A stretch of DNA of 46,215 nt from Dechloromonas sp. Lineage in GTDB: Bacteria > Pseudomonadota > Gammaproteobacteria > Burkholderiales > Rhodocyclaceae. The translations under genes were made by a program, and so were the position numbers. This document shows positions 26,934 through 36,589 of this stretch, one piece after another; position 1 is the stretch's first letter; every line of letters starts with the position of its first letter. Below the pieces are notes generated by a model. That model saw only the letters and a program-made list of their open reading frames with translations, had not been told where the DNA came from and did not search any database. The DNA lies in contig JAFLDQ010000007.1 in assembly GCA_017302355.1 (NCBI GenBank), forward strand, positions 1-46,215, in the 5' to 3' direction.

Positions 26934-27056
26934 TCAGTTAACGGGGTGTTGTTCGGGGGCGGCTTTACCCGCCTCGGCGACGACGGTGATGCCGGCGCCG
27001 GTGGCGTCCTGATTTTCCGATGGTTGTGAAATAAGTGTTTTGGCGCGCCATCTCAA
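26934..27056 (-). CDS. Possible 40-aa phage protein coupled to the tail fibre gene
   Basis: A short frame starting at a TTG that overlaps the tail-fibre stop (TTGA) encodes about 40 residues (MRWRAKTLISQPSENQDATG, then GAGITVV and an Ala/Glu-rich end). The middle part looks protein-like and the overlap is the arrangement used throughout this phage operon, but the TTG start and length make it uncertain. No homology is recognised. It would be the last gene before the presumed phage end. Confidence 0.4.
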   Translation of the reverse strand: MRWRAKTLISQPSENQDATGAGITVVAEAGKAAPEQHPVN

Positions 27057-27742
27057 TTCGCCGCCATGACCACCCAGTTCGTCCCGTCGCTCACCAGCAC
27101 CGCCCACTTGCCCGCCGTGGCGGCGAGGATCGCCGTGCCGGCGGTGGCGGAATCGATCGGCACGACGTTCGCCGAGGCGGAAACCACGGTATAGGCGGCG
27201 ATGGTCTTGATCCGCACTTGCCGGCCGACCCACGACGAGGCAGCCGGCAGCGTCACGGTGATCGAAGCGGCGCCATTGCAGATCACGGCGTTTTCATTCG
27301 CCCCGAGCGTGAACGCAGTGGTTTTCGTCACCGGCGCCACCGTGCCGCTGCCGGCGCCGGTCATGCGCCCGATCTCGCGGGCGTCGGTATAGCTCGTCAC
27401 CGTCGCCGTGCCGGTGACGGCCGAGTACAGGCGCCAGTAATCCGCGCTGTTCCAGTTGGTCGTTGCCGTTGATACCGATACCGCGCCGGTTTCCTTGTTC
27501 GCGACGATGTAGTTCGTCGTCGACACGGTCAGCGTCAGCGTGCCGTTGGCGATCTGATCCATCCCCCCGGTTGCTTTGCTGACATTGCCGCCGTAATAGC
27601 CCCAGATCAGGCCGGAGCAGGTGGAGGCGCGGCGTCCGTAGAGTGACGCCGGCCCGATGGCGTCGAACAGCGCATTGGCCTTGAGGTCCTGCGAGCCCTG
27701 GCCCTGGATGATGGTATCGAGATGGGTGGTGGAATTTGGCAT
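27053..27742 (-). CDS. Phage tail fibre-like protein
   Basis: A 229-aa Thr/Ser/Ala-rich beta-strand protein. The N-terminal part (MPNSTTHLDTIIQGQGSQDL) resembles the start of tail-associated proteins. The C-terminal 80 residues (NAVICNGAASITVTLPAASS ... GKWAVLVSDGTNWVVMA) match the common fibre tip in which a beta-helical or trimeric cap ends phage fibres. SD GAGGT precedes the ATG. It follows the tail-tip gene by eight bases on the same strand, the usual place for a host-range protein. Receptor specificity cannot be read. Confidence 0.72.
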   Translation of the reverse strand: MPNSTTHLDTIIQGQGSQDLKANALFDAIGPASLYGRRASTCSGLIWGYYGGNVSKATGGMDQIANGTLTLTVSTTNYIVANKETGAVSVSTATTNWNSADYWRLYSAVTGTATVTSYTDAREIGRMTGAGSGTVAPVTKTTAFTLGANENAVICNGAASITVTLPAASSWVGRQVRIKTIAAYTVVSASANVVPIDSATAGTAILAATAGKWAVLVSDGTNWVVMAAN

Positions 27743-27750
27743 GGGCTACC

Positions 27751-30700
27751 TCATGAAATCGCCATTGGCATCGCCGGTCTGGCAAAAGTGGTTTTGTGCC
27801 GCACGGCGCCGATAGTGACCCGGAAATCGCGTAGGTAGGCCCTTTCCGTTCCGCCAGAACCCGGAATGACTGCGTTGAACAGGGTAAGATTGCTCCCCTG
27901 CAGGTTCCAGACGCCCGCGGTTACTGCGGTCGCTTCCAGGGCGCCGTCGATGAACAGGCGCAGCGTGGTCCCTTCGCGGCTATATTCGACGTGCTTCCAG
28001 CCGGCGCCGCGCACGTTGGACAGCGAAGCCAACGCCACGCCGCCGCTGATCCCTGTGCAGGGAATGAAATAAATTTTTCCAGTTCCGCCCCAGGCGGTTC
28101 CGGCGCCGTCGCATGTGACATAGATGCCCAGAGGATTGGAGCTATTAAATGACGATGTGGAGACAAGATACGGGGCGAGGTTGGCCGGCGAATTCTGGAC
28201 ATTGCAGAAGAAATCAATCGTGAAATCCTGCGTGCCGAAGGCGATGACTGACTGCGGCGCCTGAACGTAAGCTGTGGTCCATGTCGATGCCGAAAACACC
28301 GATCCGATCGAGCCGCCCCACGGATCGGCCACGGCCGTCGAGGTGGCGCAGGTAACCACCGTCAGCGCGTTGCCCTTGGCGTCGACGATGCCGTCCTCGA
28401 CGCCGCCGCGCAGGGCGAAGGTGACGAGGCTCCACAACGGGTCTTGCTGCATGTAGCGATCGATGCTCGCCTGGCCGGGCGCGCCGCGCCCGACGACCGA
28501 CGACAACTGGTAGACGCGCACACCGAAGCGCGAACGGGCGCCGCCGAAATCGGTGGTCTGCTGCGCCGCCGTGTATCCCGCCGATGGGGTGGTCAGGCCG
28601 GCGATCGTCCGTTTCAATGTGGTGAACGCCGGGTCATAAATCTCGACCTCATAGGATTCTCCGGTCTCGCCGAGCGGCGTCGCGATACCGGCAAATGGTT
28701 CGACGGCTAACCGGGAGCGGCGGGTCCAGCCCACCGTCGCGTTGTTCGACGCATCGAAGAAACCGACAATGTCACAAGGCGCCAACGTCTCCAGATTGAC
28801 GCCGGAATACGTCAGCGCGGTATCGCTGGCGCTGTCCAGCGGCGCGCCCCGCGTCACTGCCCGCCACAGGCGGGAGACATTGATACTGGAGACATCCATG
28901 CCGACGAAGCGCAGACGGTCCGGGTCGAGGCGCACGATCTGGTCGGTCGCGCCGTGCGTCGTCATGTGGCGCTCGGTGCCGAAGCGGCCGCGCAGCAGGT
29001 CCCGCAGGGTATAGGCGCCGTTGCTTTCGGTGGTGACTGTCTGCGCGGCGATGATTTCCCAGCGCCCGTGCGCGCCGTAAGCGAAGTGATTGGCGCCGTC
29101 GAGCATCTGGTCGAGCGATACCGTGGACAGGCTGCCGGCCAGCAGGCGGACGTTGATCCGGGTCGCCGCATCGACGACGTGGGTAACGCCGGCGCCGGCC
29201 GCCGCCGTGGCGTAGCCGATGACGGCGGCGGGCGCGGAAAACCCGTCGACCGCCTTGTAACTCTCGCCGCTGTCGTCCGAGCGCAGCAGCGTCGCTCCCG
29301 GCCAGGAATCGTAAATCCCGGTCGCGGCGGTCAGCAGCCCCGGCCTGTCCATCAGCGTGCTGGACAGGCACGGCACGTCGAGCAGCGCCAGCATCGTCGG
29401 CCCCCGGAAGGTCAGCACCTGGCCGGTGACGGCGCCATTCTCACCAACCGCCGCAGGCGTGTAGATCGGCGAGTGGTTGTATTTGGCCGAACATTCGAGC
29501 CGGCCGTCCGGCAGATACTCGACGCGTTCCAGGAGGACGACATGCGCCGCATCCGCAATGTCGATTGTGATGATGTCCGCCGATTCGAGATGCCCGAACG
29601 ACGGAGGCAGGGCGAACGACAGGTCGGAGCGCTCCAGCCAATACAGGTAAAGCAGCGTCTGCTCGATGCCGGCGGCCTCGTCGGCGGTCAGCACGACTGG
29701 CAATTCGATCCGCCGGATATTGACCGCGTCGGTGTTCAGGCGCTCGGCGCCCGGCCCGGCGCCGGTGTCGTATTCGCGGGTCCAGTCGATGAATGTCGTC
29801 TCGACCCGGCGCGGGAGTTGCGAATCCATCTCGCGGGAAACCGACAGGCGGATCACGTCTTTGTCCGAGGGAGCGGCTGCGCCAAGATCGTCTGCGGTGA
29901 CGGTAGCGACGGACGATCCGCCGCGCGGCACGAAGCGCAACTGATAGCCGTGCTGGATGGCATCGAACGGCCAGCACGCCTGCAGCGGTTCGAGCGCCGC
30001 GCGGATCGCTGCGGTCGCCGTGATGCGGTAGCCGCGAACCGGCTGCGTCAGCGCCGTGGCATCAATATCGGACGCTTCCAGCAGGCCGGATTCCAGGCAC
30101 AGGGACTCGACAATTTCGGAGAGCGGCGCCGTTTCCGGCACGACGACCGGCGTCGCGTCGAGCACATAAAATCCGCCCGCAGAGTGGGTGATGGCGCAGA
30201 GCGCGCCCTGCGCCGCCGGGCAGATTGTATGGGCGCTCCAGCTGCCGACGCTGGCGTCGGTGAAGGTGTGCAAAAGGATCAGCGCGCCGTTCGCAGCGAT
30301 GCGATAGACCCTGAAGTCGATCTGTTGCCCGGCGACGAACAGGAACCAGTAGAGCGACCCCTCGTTGACCGCCGAAGCGCCGGAGGTGCCGGGAAAATAG
30401 GGAAACGCAATGTTCGTCGTGTTATATGGAAGAGTCGGCGCCGCGTGCGTCCATAGCAGCGAGAGGTCGTAGCCGTCGTACTTTTCCAGCACGCTGACGC
30501 CGCCCTTGTACTGGTGCAGGTAGAGGTTGCCGTCGGCGCCGACGCAGGCGCCCTGCAATTCCCACGTCGGAGTGAACTTGCCGGCGAACTGCGCGGCGCC
30601 GACCATGAGATAGCCACAGGCGCCAGGCCCTGTCGTGTTGTAATAGACGGGGTGTCCGCCGGCGGTCGTCCCGACGTAGAAGCACTCGCCGGGGTCGCCG

Positions 30701-31611
30701 GTCGCGCCGGGCGCGATTCCCGGCGCCGTTTCCCGCGCGATCAGGCGGCCGTCGAGCGACACCGCGTAACGCGTGCGCTCCTTGTCGAAGCGCATGACGC
30801 CGCCGGCGATCGTTGGATTGTACGGGCCGGCGGTCGAAACGTTATAGTCGCCGTACTCGGCCCCGAAGCTCGGAAACAGCCCGTTCGGAATCAGCGTCTG
30901 AACCGAGAACTGCGATGTGCTCATCGTCTCGACGACCTCGACCTTGATCTGCGCGCCCATCAGCGAGTTGCCGAAATCCTCAAGCTGGAAGTCCTCGAAG
31001 ATGATGTAGGCCAGGCCGCGATAGGCTGGCGTATTGGCGACGCCGAGCGCCGCCTGCATGCGCGGGTCGGGCATCTGGTCCGCGCTGCCGTTGTAGAAGC
31101 GGATGGCGCCGTTGCCCATCGCTTCCGGCGCAGCCCCCTTGTCTCCCATGCCGCCGAATATGCTGTTGGCCAAGGTCGCTTCCAGGCCCGCATCGCCGGA
31201 GTCGAAAAGCAGTTTCCCGGAGCACCAGATGCGGCGGATGCCGTCGACGGGGCCGAGGCACAGCCCGAGCGCGAAGGTCGCGCTGTAGCTGTAGGTCGTC
31301 GTCTCCTGCCCGCCGCCGCCCTTGCCGCCCGCCTCCTCGGTTTTCTTGGTCTCCTTCAGCGCGTTGTTCTCGACCCAGAAGATGTTGCCGAAGGTGGCGA
31401 CCGAACCCTTGATGACCGGAATCTGCGCACCATAAGTTGAGGTTTGCACCGACAGGTCATTGAGGCGCGGGCCCTCGATCTTCGGCCCCTTGGGCGGATC
31501 GATGGCGCCGCCGATCATGCCGCCGATGGCCATGCCGAGCATCGGGTAGCCGACAAACCAGCCGATGACGCCGCCGACGACGTAGCCTAACGCTTGTCCG
31601 ACACTGCTCAT
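27751..31611 (-). CDS. Phage tail tip (host specificity) protein with C-terminal LamG-like domain
   Basis: A 1286-aa central tail-tip protein. It begins with a Gly-rich hydrophobic segment (VVGGVIGWFVGYPMLGMAIG) typical of such proteins in Mu-like siphophages and gene transfer agents. It continues with the tail-protein core (IPVIKGSVATFGNIFWVENN; SYSATFALGLCLGPVDGIRRIWCSGK), a middle Phage-tail_3-like region (about 500-700) and repeated beta domains. The last 170 or so residues (FTIDFFCNVQ ... WKHVEYSREGTTLRLFIDGA) have the concanavalin/LamG jelly-roll pattern, a probable carbohydrate-binding module. The start overlaps the NlpC/P60 stop by four bases (ATGA). Adsorption is the inferred role. 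Confidence 0.85.
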   Translation of the reverse strand: MSSVGQALGYVVGGVIGWFVGYPMLGMAIGGMIGGAIDPPKGPKIEGPRLNDLSVQTSTYGAQIPVIKGSVATFGNIFWVENNALKETKKTEEAGGKGGGGQETTTYSYSATFALGLCLGPVDGIRRIWCSGKLLFDSGDAGLEATLANSIFGGMGDKGAAPEAMGNGAIRFYNGSADQMPDPRMQAALGVANTPAYRGLAYIIFEDFQLEDFGNSLMGAQIKVEVVETMSTSQFSVQTLIPNGLFPSFGAEYGDYNVSTAGPYNPTIAGGVMRFDKERTRYAVSLDGRLIARETAPGIAPGATGDPGECFYVGTTAGGHPVYYNTTGPGACGYLMVGAAQFAGKFTPTWELQGACVGADGNLYLHQYKGGVSVLEKYDGYDLSLLWTHAAPTLPYNTTNIAFPYFPGTSGASAVNEGSLYWFLFVAGQQIDFRVYRIAANGALILLHTFTDASVGSWSAHTICPAAQGALCAITHSAGGFYVLDATPVVVPETAPLSEIVESLCLESGLLEASDIDATALTQPVRGYRITATAAIRAALEPLQACWPFDAIQHGYQLRFVPRGGSSVATVTADDLGAAAPSDKDVIRLSVSREMDSQLPRRVETTFIDWTREYDTGAGPGAERLNTDAVNIRRIELPVVLTADEAAGIEQTLLYLYWLERSDLSFALPPSFGHLESADIITIDIADAAHVVLLERVEYLPDGRLECSAKYNHSPIYTPAAVGENGAVTGQVLTFRGPTMLALLDVPCLSSTLMDRPGLLTAATGIYDSWPGATLLRSDDSGESYKAVDGFSAPAAVIGYATAAAGAGVTHVVDAATRINVRLLAGSLSTVSLDQMLDGANHFAYGAHGRWEIIAAQTVTTESNGAYTLRDLLRGRFGTERHMTTHGATDQIVRLDPDRLRFVGMDVSSINVSRLWRAVTRGAPLDSASDTALTYSGVNLETLAPCDIVGFFDASNNATVGWTRRSRLAVEPFAGIATPLGETGESYEVEIYDPAFTTLKRTIAGLTTPSAGYTAAQQTTDFGGARSRFGVRVYQLSSVVGRGAPGQASIDRYMQQDPLWSLVTFALRGGVEDGIVDAKGNALTVVTCATSTAVADPWGGSIGSVFSASTWTTAYVQAPQSVIAFGTQDFTIDFFCNVQNSPANLAPYLVSTSSFNSSNPLGIYVTCDGAGTAWGGTGKIYFIPCTGISGGVALASLSNVRGAGWKHVEYSREGTTLRLFIDGALEATAVTAGVWNLQGSNLTLFNAVIPGSGGTERAYLRDFRVTIGAVRHKTTFARPAMPMAIS

Positions 31612-32021
31612 GCCGTGACCTCGACGAACTCATAGACGCGCACGACCTTTGCGCGCCAGTCGGCGGTGAATCCGTGCTCGCAGACCTTTCCAGAGGCCTC
31701 CCAGGCGTGGATGATCGTCTCGCCGGCGCACAGCGCAACGTGTTGCGGATAAGTCCGGAACCGCATCAGCAGCAGGTCGCCGGCCTGCGGCGCCCGGAAG
31801 ACGCGGCGCAACCCCGGCTGGGAATCGAGCATCTGCTCCAGCATCCCGCCCTTCGGGCGCCGCCCGTAAGCCGCCATGTCGAGGTGCGGGATGCCGGCAG
31901 CGGCGGCGACATGCACCAGCAGGCCGGCGCAGTCCATCCCGCTCCCGGCCGCGCGCCCCTGATGGCGGAAGGGCGTATCGATGGCGGCGCGCGCGGCGTT
32001 CACGAGGTCGGCGCGCGTCAT
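31608..32021 (-). CDS. Phage tail NlpC/P60 peptidase
   Basis: A 137-aa NlpC/P60-fold protein that likely opens peptidoglycan during DNA entry or helps fold the tail tip. The catalytic Cys is in SGMDCAGLLVHVA (about Cys 30) and the His in PQHVALCAG. The start MTRADLVNAARAA at 32021 overlaps the DUF2163 stop by four bases; the longer open frame upstream is antisense of that gene. Its stop overlaps the tail-tip start (ATGA). The order DUF2460, DUF2163, NlpC/P60, tail tip is a known cassette in gene transfer agents and related siphophages. Confidence 0.88.
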   Translation of the reverse strand: MTRADLVNAARAAIDTPFRHQGRAAGSGMDCAGLLVHVAAAAGIPHLDMAAYGRRPKGGMLEQMLDSQPGLRRVFRAPQAGDLLLMRFRTYPQHVALCAGETIIHAWEASGKVCEHGFTADWRAKVVRVYEFVEVTA

Positions 32022-32842
32022 CGGTTGCCCGCCACCTGCTGATAGACGGACGCCGTCGGGATGTTCGTGAAACCGAAGAAGTTGATGACGTTGTTCCACG
32101 TCTGGCAGTCCGCCAGACGCTTGCGGCAGCCGGGGACCATGACATAAGCGTCGCCGGACTGCGGCGGGTAGAACCACGGGTCGAACACCTCGACGGCGCC
32201 GCCGGCCGTGAATGCCTTGACCTCGCGCGCCTTCTGGCCGGCATTGGCGCCGGAGGTAAACAGGATCGTGCCGCCGGTGAAATAACCCGTCGCCTCGCCG
32301 CGTCCGGAATCGACGACGACCGCGCCGCTGGTGATCGAAGTCAAGGCGCCCGCGACATCGAGCGCGCCCAGGTCGATGCCGCAGCCGGCGTCGCCGAAGG
32401 TGCGCGAACAAGCGGCTGTGTAGGTTTTCCCGACCGACTGCGACAGGGTGTCGATCAGGCTCATCATTTCGGCCCGGTATTTGCCGTCCTGCAGCGTCGT
32501 CTTGCCGAAAAACCCGGAGCCGACCGGCTCGTGATCTTCGACCGGCGCCAGCCAGTTGACCTTGAACACGTAGATGCGGGCGTTGTCGAGGACGCCGGAG
32601 GCGATCTGCTCGCGTGTCAGGCCGCCGGCGCCGACGAAACCCTCGACATCGATGGCATTTCCGGCCATCGTCGTATCCGCCGAATAGGCGGTCTGCTCGA
32701 TCACGGAAGCCGACTCATAAATCGTCGCGTTGGACATGACCAGATCCTCCGGCCAGGTCGTAAACCGCAGCACGGCGCCGTTGACGCAGGCGATGCGCAG
32801 GCACCATGCTGCGGTGGCGTAGGGGACGACGGCAACCTTCAT
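32018..32842 (-). CDS. Phage DUF2163 tail protein
   Basis: A 274-aa DUF2163 protein, a component near the distal tail tip. It shows the family features IYVFKVNWLAPVED in the N-terminal part, the Cys pair in ACSRTFGDAGCGI and the C-terminal motif GCRKRLADCQTWNNVINFFG (Phage_BR0599 type). These four Cys are conserved in relatives and may bind a metal. It starts inside the DUF2460 stop (ATGA) and its own stop overlaps the NlpC/P60 start, so the three are translationally coupled. The first 35 residues (MKVAVVPYATAAWC) look unlike usual family starts; MSNATIYESA at residue 36 is an alternative start. Confidence 0.86.
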   Translation of the reverse strand: MKVAVVPYATAAWCLRIACVNGAVLRFTTWPEDLVMSNATIYESASVIEQTAYSADTTMAGNAIDVEGFVGAGGLTREQIASGVLDNARIYVFKVNWLAPVEDHEPVGSGFFGKTTLQDGKYRAEMMSLIDTLSQSVGKTYTAACSRTFGDAGCGIDLGALDVAGALTSITSGAVVVDSGRGEATGYFTGGTILFTSGANAGQKAREVKAFTAGGAVEVFDPWFYPPQSGDAYVMVPGCRKRLADCQTWNNVINFFGFTNIPTASVYQQVAGNR

Positions 32843-33711
32843 GGGGCGATGATCTCCTGCAGGATGACGCCGTCGGCGCTGCGGTGATTCGGGTAGTCCT
32901 GGCCGATGACCAGCGCCGACCCGAAGCGGACCATGAAGTCGAACTGGTAACCTGCGGTGACGCTCTCGCCGCTCTGCGGCCTGGTGTGGACGGCGCCGCC
33001 AGAGGTGTAGGTCCCGAATCCGGTCGAGTTGATGGCGACGGTGATCGTCGTGCTGTCGCTGGTGACGATCAGCGCGCGCAGGCCGTTGATCTGGGTCATG
33101 CCGACGACGCCGGAGACCTGCACGCTCTGGCCGGTTACCAGGCCATGACCGGCGCCGACGGTGATCTGCGCCTGCGCCGCCTTGGTGATCGCGGTAATCG
33201 ATTTCGTGATGTCGGCGGCGAAGGTCACGCGGCCGGTCGTCGTGTCGACGCTCCAGTCCGCGCTACGGATCGCGGTGGCGCCGATGCCTGCCAGCACCGT
33301 TCCAGCGACCGGCTTGTAGACCGTCCGGTACGGCCAGCCGGTGGCGCCGGCCGATTTGTCGAGTCCGTAGTATTTCCGCAACTGGTAAACGCCGGCGGAG
33401 ACCAGCCCCATCGGCTGGTCGAACGCGGACGGCGTTCCCGTCGGGCCGTTGCTCGACCATTCGTCGAAGCAGCGGGCGCGGAATCCGGCGAACTGGCCGT
33501 GCGCGCGGTGCCAGACGGCGAGCAACTGCGCCGCCGTCTCGGCGCGGTCGAGCAGATATGACACGTCGAATTTGCGCAGCGGGAAGGGGTGCAGCAAGCT
33601 GCGGTATTCCTGGCCGCCGGCCGTCTTGACGATGTTGACCGCGTAATCGTCCTGCCACGACGACCCGTAGCGAACCAGATCGCAGAAGCGCTCCTCCAGG
33701 AAATCGGCCAT
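32839..33711 (-). CDS. Phage DUF2460 tail protein with inserted beta domain
   Basis: A 290-aa DUF2460 protein, the distal-tail (hub) protein of gene-transfer-agent-like tails. Typical parts are EERFCDLVRYGSSWQDDYAV at the N-terminus, FPLRKFDVSYLLDR, and the C-terminal FDFMVRFGSALVIGQDY. Between about residues 168 and 245 a Thr/Val-rich segment (ITVGAGHGLVTGQSVQVSGV) is inserted; it resembles the FCCH-like beta domain found in many tail proteins. Average family length is near 210, so the insert explains the extra size. The ATG overlaps the tape-measure stop by one base (TGATG). Confidence 0.86.
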   Translation of the reverse strand: MADFLEERFCDLVRYGSSWQDDYAVNIVKTAGGQEYRSLLHPFPLRKFDVSYLLDRAETAAQLLAVWHRAHGQFAGFRARCFDEWSSNGPTGTPSAFDQPMGLVSAGVYQLRKYYGLDKSAGATGWPYRTVYKPVAGTVLAGIGATAIRSADWSVDTTTGRVTFAADITKSITAITKAAQAQITVGAGHGLVTGQSVQVSGVVGMTQINGLRALIVTSDSTTITVAINSTGFGTYTSGGAVHTRPQSGESVTAGYQFDFMVRFGSALVIGQDYPNHRSADGVILQEIIAP

Positions 33712-36572
33712 CAGCGATACCTCCCGGCTCCGCCCATGAACCCGAGCGCCGTGCGCGCGCCGGATGCGGCGCTGCGGCGGATTTCCGCCGGATCGCCGGT
33801 CGAGGAATTGACATTGATGACGATCGGCCGGCCGCCGTCGCCGCCATGGCGCGAGCGCTGCTGCTCGCGCGTCAGCACCCGCTCGCCGCGCTGCAGGATC
33901 GCCGGCACCTCGTCGTTACGCAGGCCGGGCCAGCCGCCGGAATGGTAACGCCCGGCCCCGGCGAACAGCGCCGCGGGCGCCAGCCGGTTGAACGTCTGCC
34001 CGCCGGGCTCGACCATCCCGCCGGCGTGCCACGACGGCACCACGTAGGAACTCCAGTCGATTGCTCCGGCCGATGAACCGCCGCCGGAAAACAGCGAGCC
34101 GATCCACGACGACCCGCCGCCGCCGCTCCCCGAAAACCCCTTGGCCAGCGAACCGATCCAGCCGCCCAGATCGCCGGTCTTCGCGAAGTCGCCCAGCAAC
34201 AGCTTGAGCAGTTGCGCGCTGCCCGCCTCGGAAATCATCCGCCGCACCGCCTCGCCGAATTGTTGCGCCATCGTCTTCGTCCCCTTGGCGAAAGGATCGA
34301 ACAGGAAGTCGGCGAAGGCCGACTGCATGTTCTGCGCCGCTTTCTTGCCGAATTCGTCAAGCTCGCCGACATCGCCCTTGATCTTGGCCAGCGCCTCGTC
34401 GTATTCCTCCGGAGTGACCTTGCCCTCCGCCTTGCCGCGGTCGAGGCGGGCGACGTCTGCCTCGCGTTTTTTCGCCTCGGCGCTCTTGGTCCCGGCCGTC
34501 AGGCGCTTCAATTCGACCTCGTCGAGCGCGCCGGCCAGCTCGCGCCGCAGCGCGATCTCGTCGTCGAGATAGGCCAGCTGCTCGGGATAAGCGCCGCCCA
34601 CTTCGGCCATGGCCCGCGCCTCTTCCAGGCGCGCCACCGTCACCGCGGCGATCTGCGTCTCGGTCAGGCCGTAGAGGTCGGCGGCCTCGCGCGTCGCGGC
34701 GATCTTGTCGTGCAGCGCCTGGCGCTCGCGCCGGTTCGCTTCCTCCTGCCGCTCGACCCCGGCGGCGAACTCGCGCTGCGCCGCAGTCTGCTTCTCGACC
34801 GCGACCAGGTCGTCGAGGCGCCCGGCGATCAGCGCGCGCTGGCTCGCCGTCACCTTCAAGAGGCCGTGATCCATTTCATAGAGCACCTGCTGGCGCTGTT
34901 TCTCGGCCGCCGTCTGCTTGTCCGTGCCCTCGGCGTCGAGGCGCTTCAGGGCCAGGTCCTTGTCGAGCCGCTCGAGCATCTGCGCGCCGGCATCGGCGAG
35001 CTTCCCGCCGCCCCCCGCGCCTTTCCGGCCCCCGCCCGCGGCCTTGCCGAAACTTCCGACGATGCGCGACTCTACGTCCGGAGTGAAGAATTCGCCGAGG
35101 TTTTCCCTGGCCTCGCGCAGCGCCTTGGCCATCTTCTCGCTTGGCGTGGCGTATTTTTCGATGGTCTCGCCATAGGCTTTCGCCCGCTTCCTCGACGCCG
35201 CCAGCGCGGCCTCGTCGGCCGCCTTCTGCTGGACGGCGCCGCGCCCTTCGTTGCCGTAGTTTTCGGGCAGCGGCGTGGCGGTCAGCAGGGCGAGCTCGCC
35301 GCGAGCCTGTCTGAGCCTCGCGATATATTCCGCCAGATCGCCAAGCTGACCGCGGATATAGATGTTGTTCGGCGCCTTCTCGACGCGCCTGGCGAGATCA
35401 TCGTATTCCGCCTGCGCGCTCTTGAGCTTGCCCTCGACCGACGCCAGTTGCTCGCCGACCGGGCGCAGGTTGTCCGGGAGCAGGCTGAGGTTGGTCGACA
35501 GGTGGAGCGCGCCGCCCGAAAGCAGATTGAGCGCCCCGTTGACCGTCTCGGCCACCGACGCCACGGCGCCGAGCGCGCCGCGTCCGATCAGGACGCCGGC
35601 CGCATTGGCCAGATGCTCCAGGCCGCCCGCGCCGCGCTGCGCCGACTGCGTCATGCTTTCGGCCATGGCGTCGGCGGTCGCCGTCAGGGCGTTCATGTCG
35701 TTGGCGAGCGCCCTGGAGATCCCGGAATCGCCAGCAGCCTGCTTGAGTCGACCCCACGAATTCGCCATGCGGTTGACCGCCGCGTCGAGGCGCTCCGCCG
35801 CCTTTTCCGGCGCGTCGCCCAGCATCTCGGTGATCGCTTGTGCGAACTTCGGCAGGAAATCCTCGGCGACGATCTTGCCGCTTTCCAGCAGCCTGGAGAA
35901 TTCCTCGGTGGTCACCCCCAGCGCCCGGGCGCCGGCCTGCAGCGCGATCGGCATGCGCTCGCCCATCTGGCCACGGAACTCTTCGGCGCTGACGACGCCC
36001 TTGGCCATCATCTGCTGGATCGCCAGCAAGGCGCCCGACGACTGATCGGCGCTCAGCCCCATCACCGCGCCGGCCTTGGCGACCGCCTCGAAAACGTCGC
36101 GCGCCTTCTGGCCCTCCAGAGCCGTGCCGCGCGCGGCGGCGGCGAACCCGCCATAAGCCTGGGCGGTGCTCTTGAATTCCAGGCCCAGCCGGTTGGACAG
36201 ATCGGTCAGATAGGCGAACTCTTTACCGGCATCGCCGGTGCTGAAGGAAAGCTGGGTGCGCAGCCGCTCCGCGCTTGCGCTGGCCTCGAGTAGCGATCGG
36301 CCGACGCCAACGATCTGGCTCATGAAGAGCGGCGCGATCGTCAGGGCCGCCCCCAGATGGCCCATCATGGCCATCTTGCCGCTCAGCTGCTCGACGCCAG
36401 CGGCGGCCCGCGCGGCGCTCGCGTCGATGCGGTTCAGCCCGGCATTGCCCTCGCCGGACGCCTTGGCCAGCGCGGGGCCGATCCTTTCGCTGGCGGCCGC
36501 GATCCGCCCCAGGTCGGCCGCGGCTTTTTCGGAACCATTGGTCGAAATCCGGATACTCAGTTCGGTGGCCAT
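33711..36572 (-). CDS. Phage tape measure protein
   Basis: A 953-aa tape measure protein, which sets tail length and is ejected with DNA. It opens with the family start MATELSIRISTNGSEKAAAD, has the tape-measure N-terminal domain (about 60-260: LRTQLSFSTGDAGKEFAYLT; GERMPIALQAGARALG), long coiled-coil stretches (about 540-760) and a Gly/Ser-rich C-terminus (FSGSGGGGSSWIGSLFSGGG). Length of 953 residues predicts a tail near 140 nm, using the usual 1.5 angstrom per residue. It follows the chaperone pair after a plus-strand insertion that carries one small gene. There is a hydrophobic segment near residues 70-95. Confidence 0.92.
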   Translation of the reverse strand: MATELSIRISTNGSEKAAADLGRIAAASERIGPALAKASGEGNAGLNRIDASAARAAAGVEQLSGKMAMMGHLGAALTIAPLFMSQIVGVGRSLLEASASAERLRTQLSFSTGDAGKEFAYLTDLSNRLGLEFKSTAQAYGGFAAAARGTALEGQKARDVFEAVAKAGAVMGLSADQSSGALLAIQQMMAKGVVSAEEFRGQMGERMPIALQAGARALGVTTEEFSRLLESGKIVAEDFLPKFAQAITEMLGDAPEKAAERLDAAVNRMANSWGRLKQAAGDSGISRALANDMNALTATADAMAESMTQSAQRGAGGLEHLANAAGVLIGRGALGAVASVAETVNGALNLLSGGALHLSTNLSLLPDNLRPVGEQLASVEGKLKSAQAEYDDLARRVEKAPNNIYIRGQLGDLAEYIARLRQARGELALLTATPLPENYGNEGRGAVQQKAADEAALAASRKRAKAYGETIEKYATPSEKMAKALREARENLGEFFTPDVESRIVGSFGKAAGGGRKGAGGGGKLADAGAQMLERLDKDLALKRLDAEGTDKQTAAEKQRQQVLYEMDHGLLKVTASQRALIAGRLDDLVAVEKQTAAQREFAAGVERQEEANRRERQALHDKIAATREAADLYGLTETQIAAVTVARLEEARAMAEVGGAYPEQLAYLDDEIALRRELAGALDEVELKRLTAGTKSAEAKKREADVARLDRGKAEGKVTPEEYDEALAKIKGDVGELDEFGKKAAQNMQSAFADFLFDPFAKGTKTMAQQFGEAVRRMISEAGSAQLLKLLLGDFAKTGDLGGWIGSLAKGFSGSGGGGSSWIGSLFSGGGSSAGAIDWSSYVVPSWHAGGMVEPGGQTFNRLAPAALFAGAGRYHSGGWPGLRNDEVPAILQRGERVLTREQQRSRHGGDGGRPIVINVNSSTGDPAEIRRSAASGARTALGFMGGAGRYR

Positions 36573-36589
36573 CGCGCTACAATCCCCTC

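Noticed and set aside
34212..36293. 693-aa plus-strand frame opposite the tape measure gene
   Set aside because: Antisense shadow; the minus strand has a complete tape measure protein.
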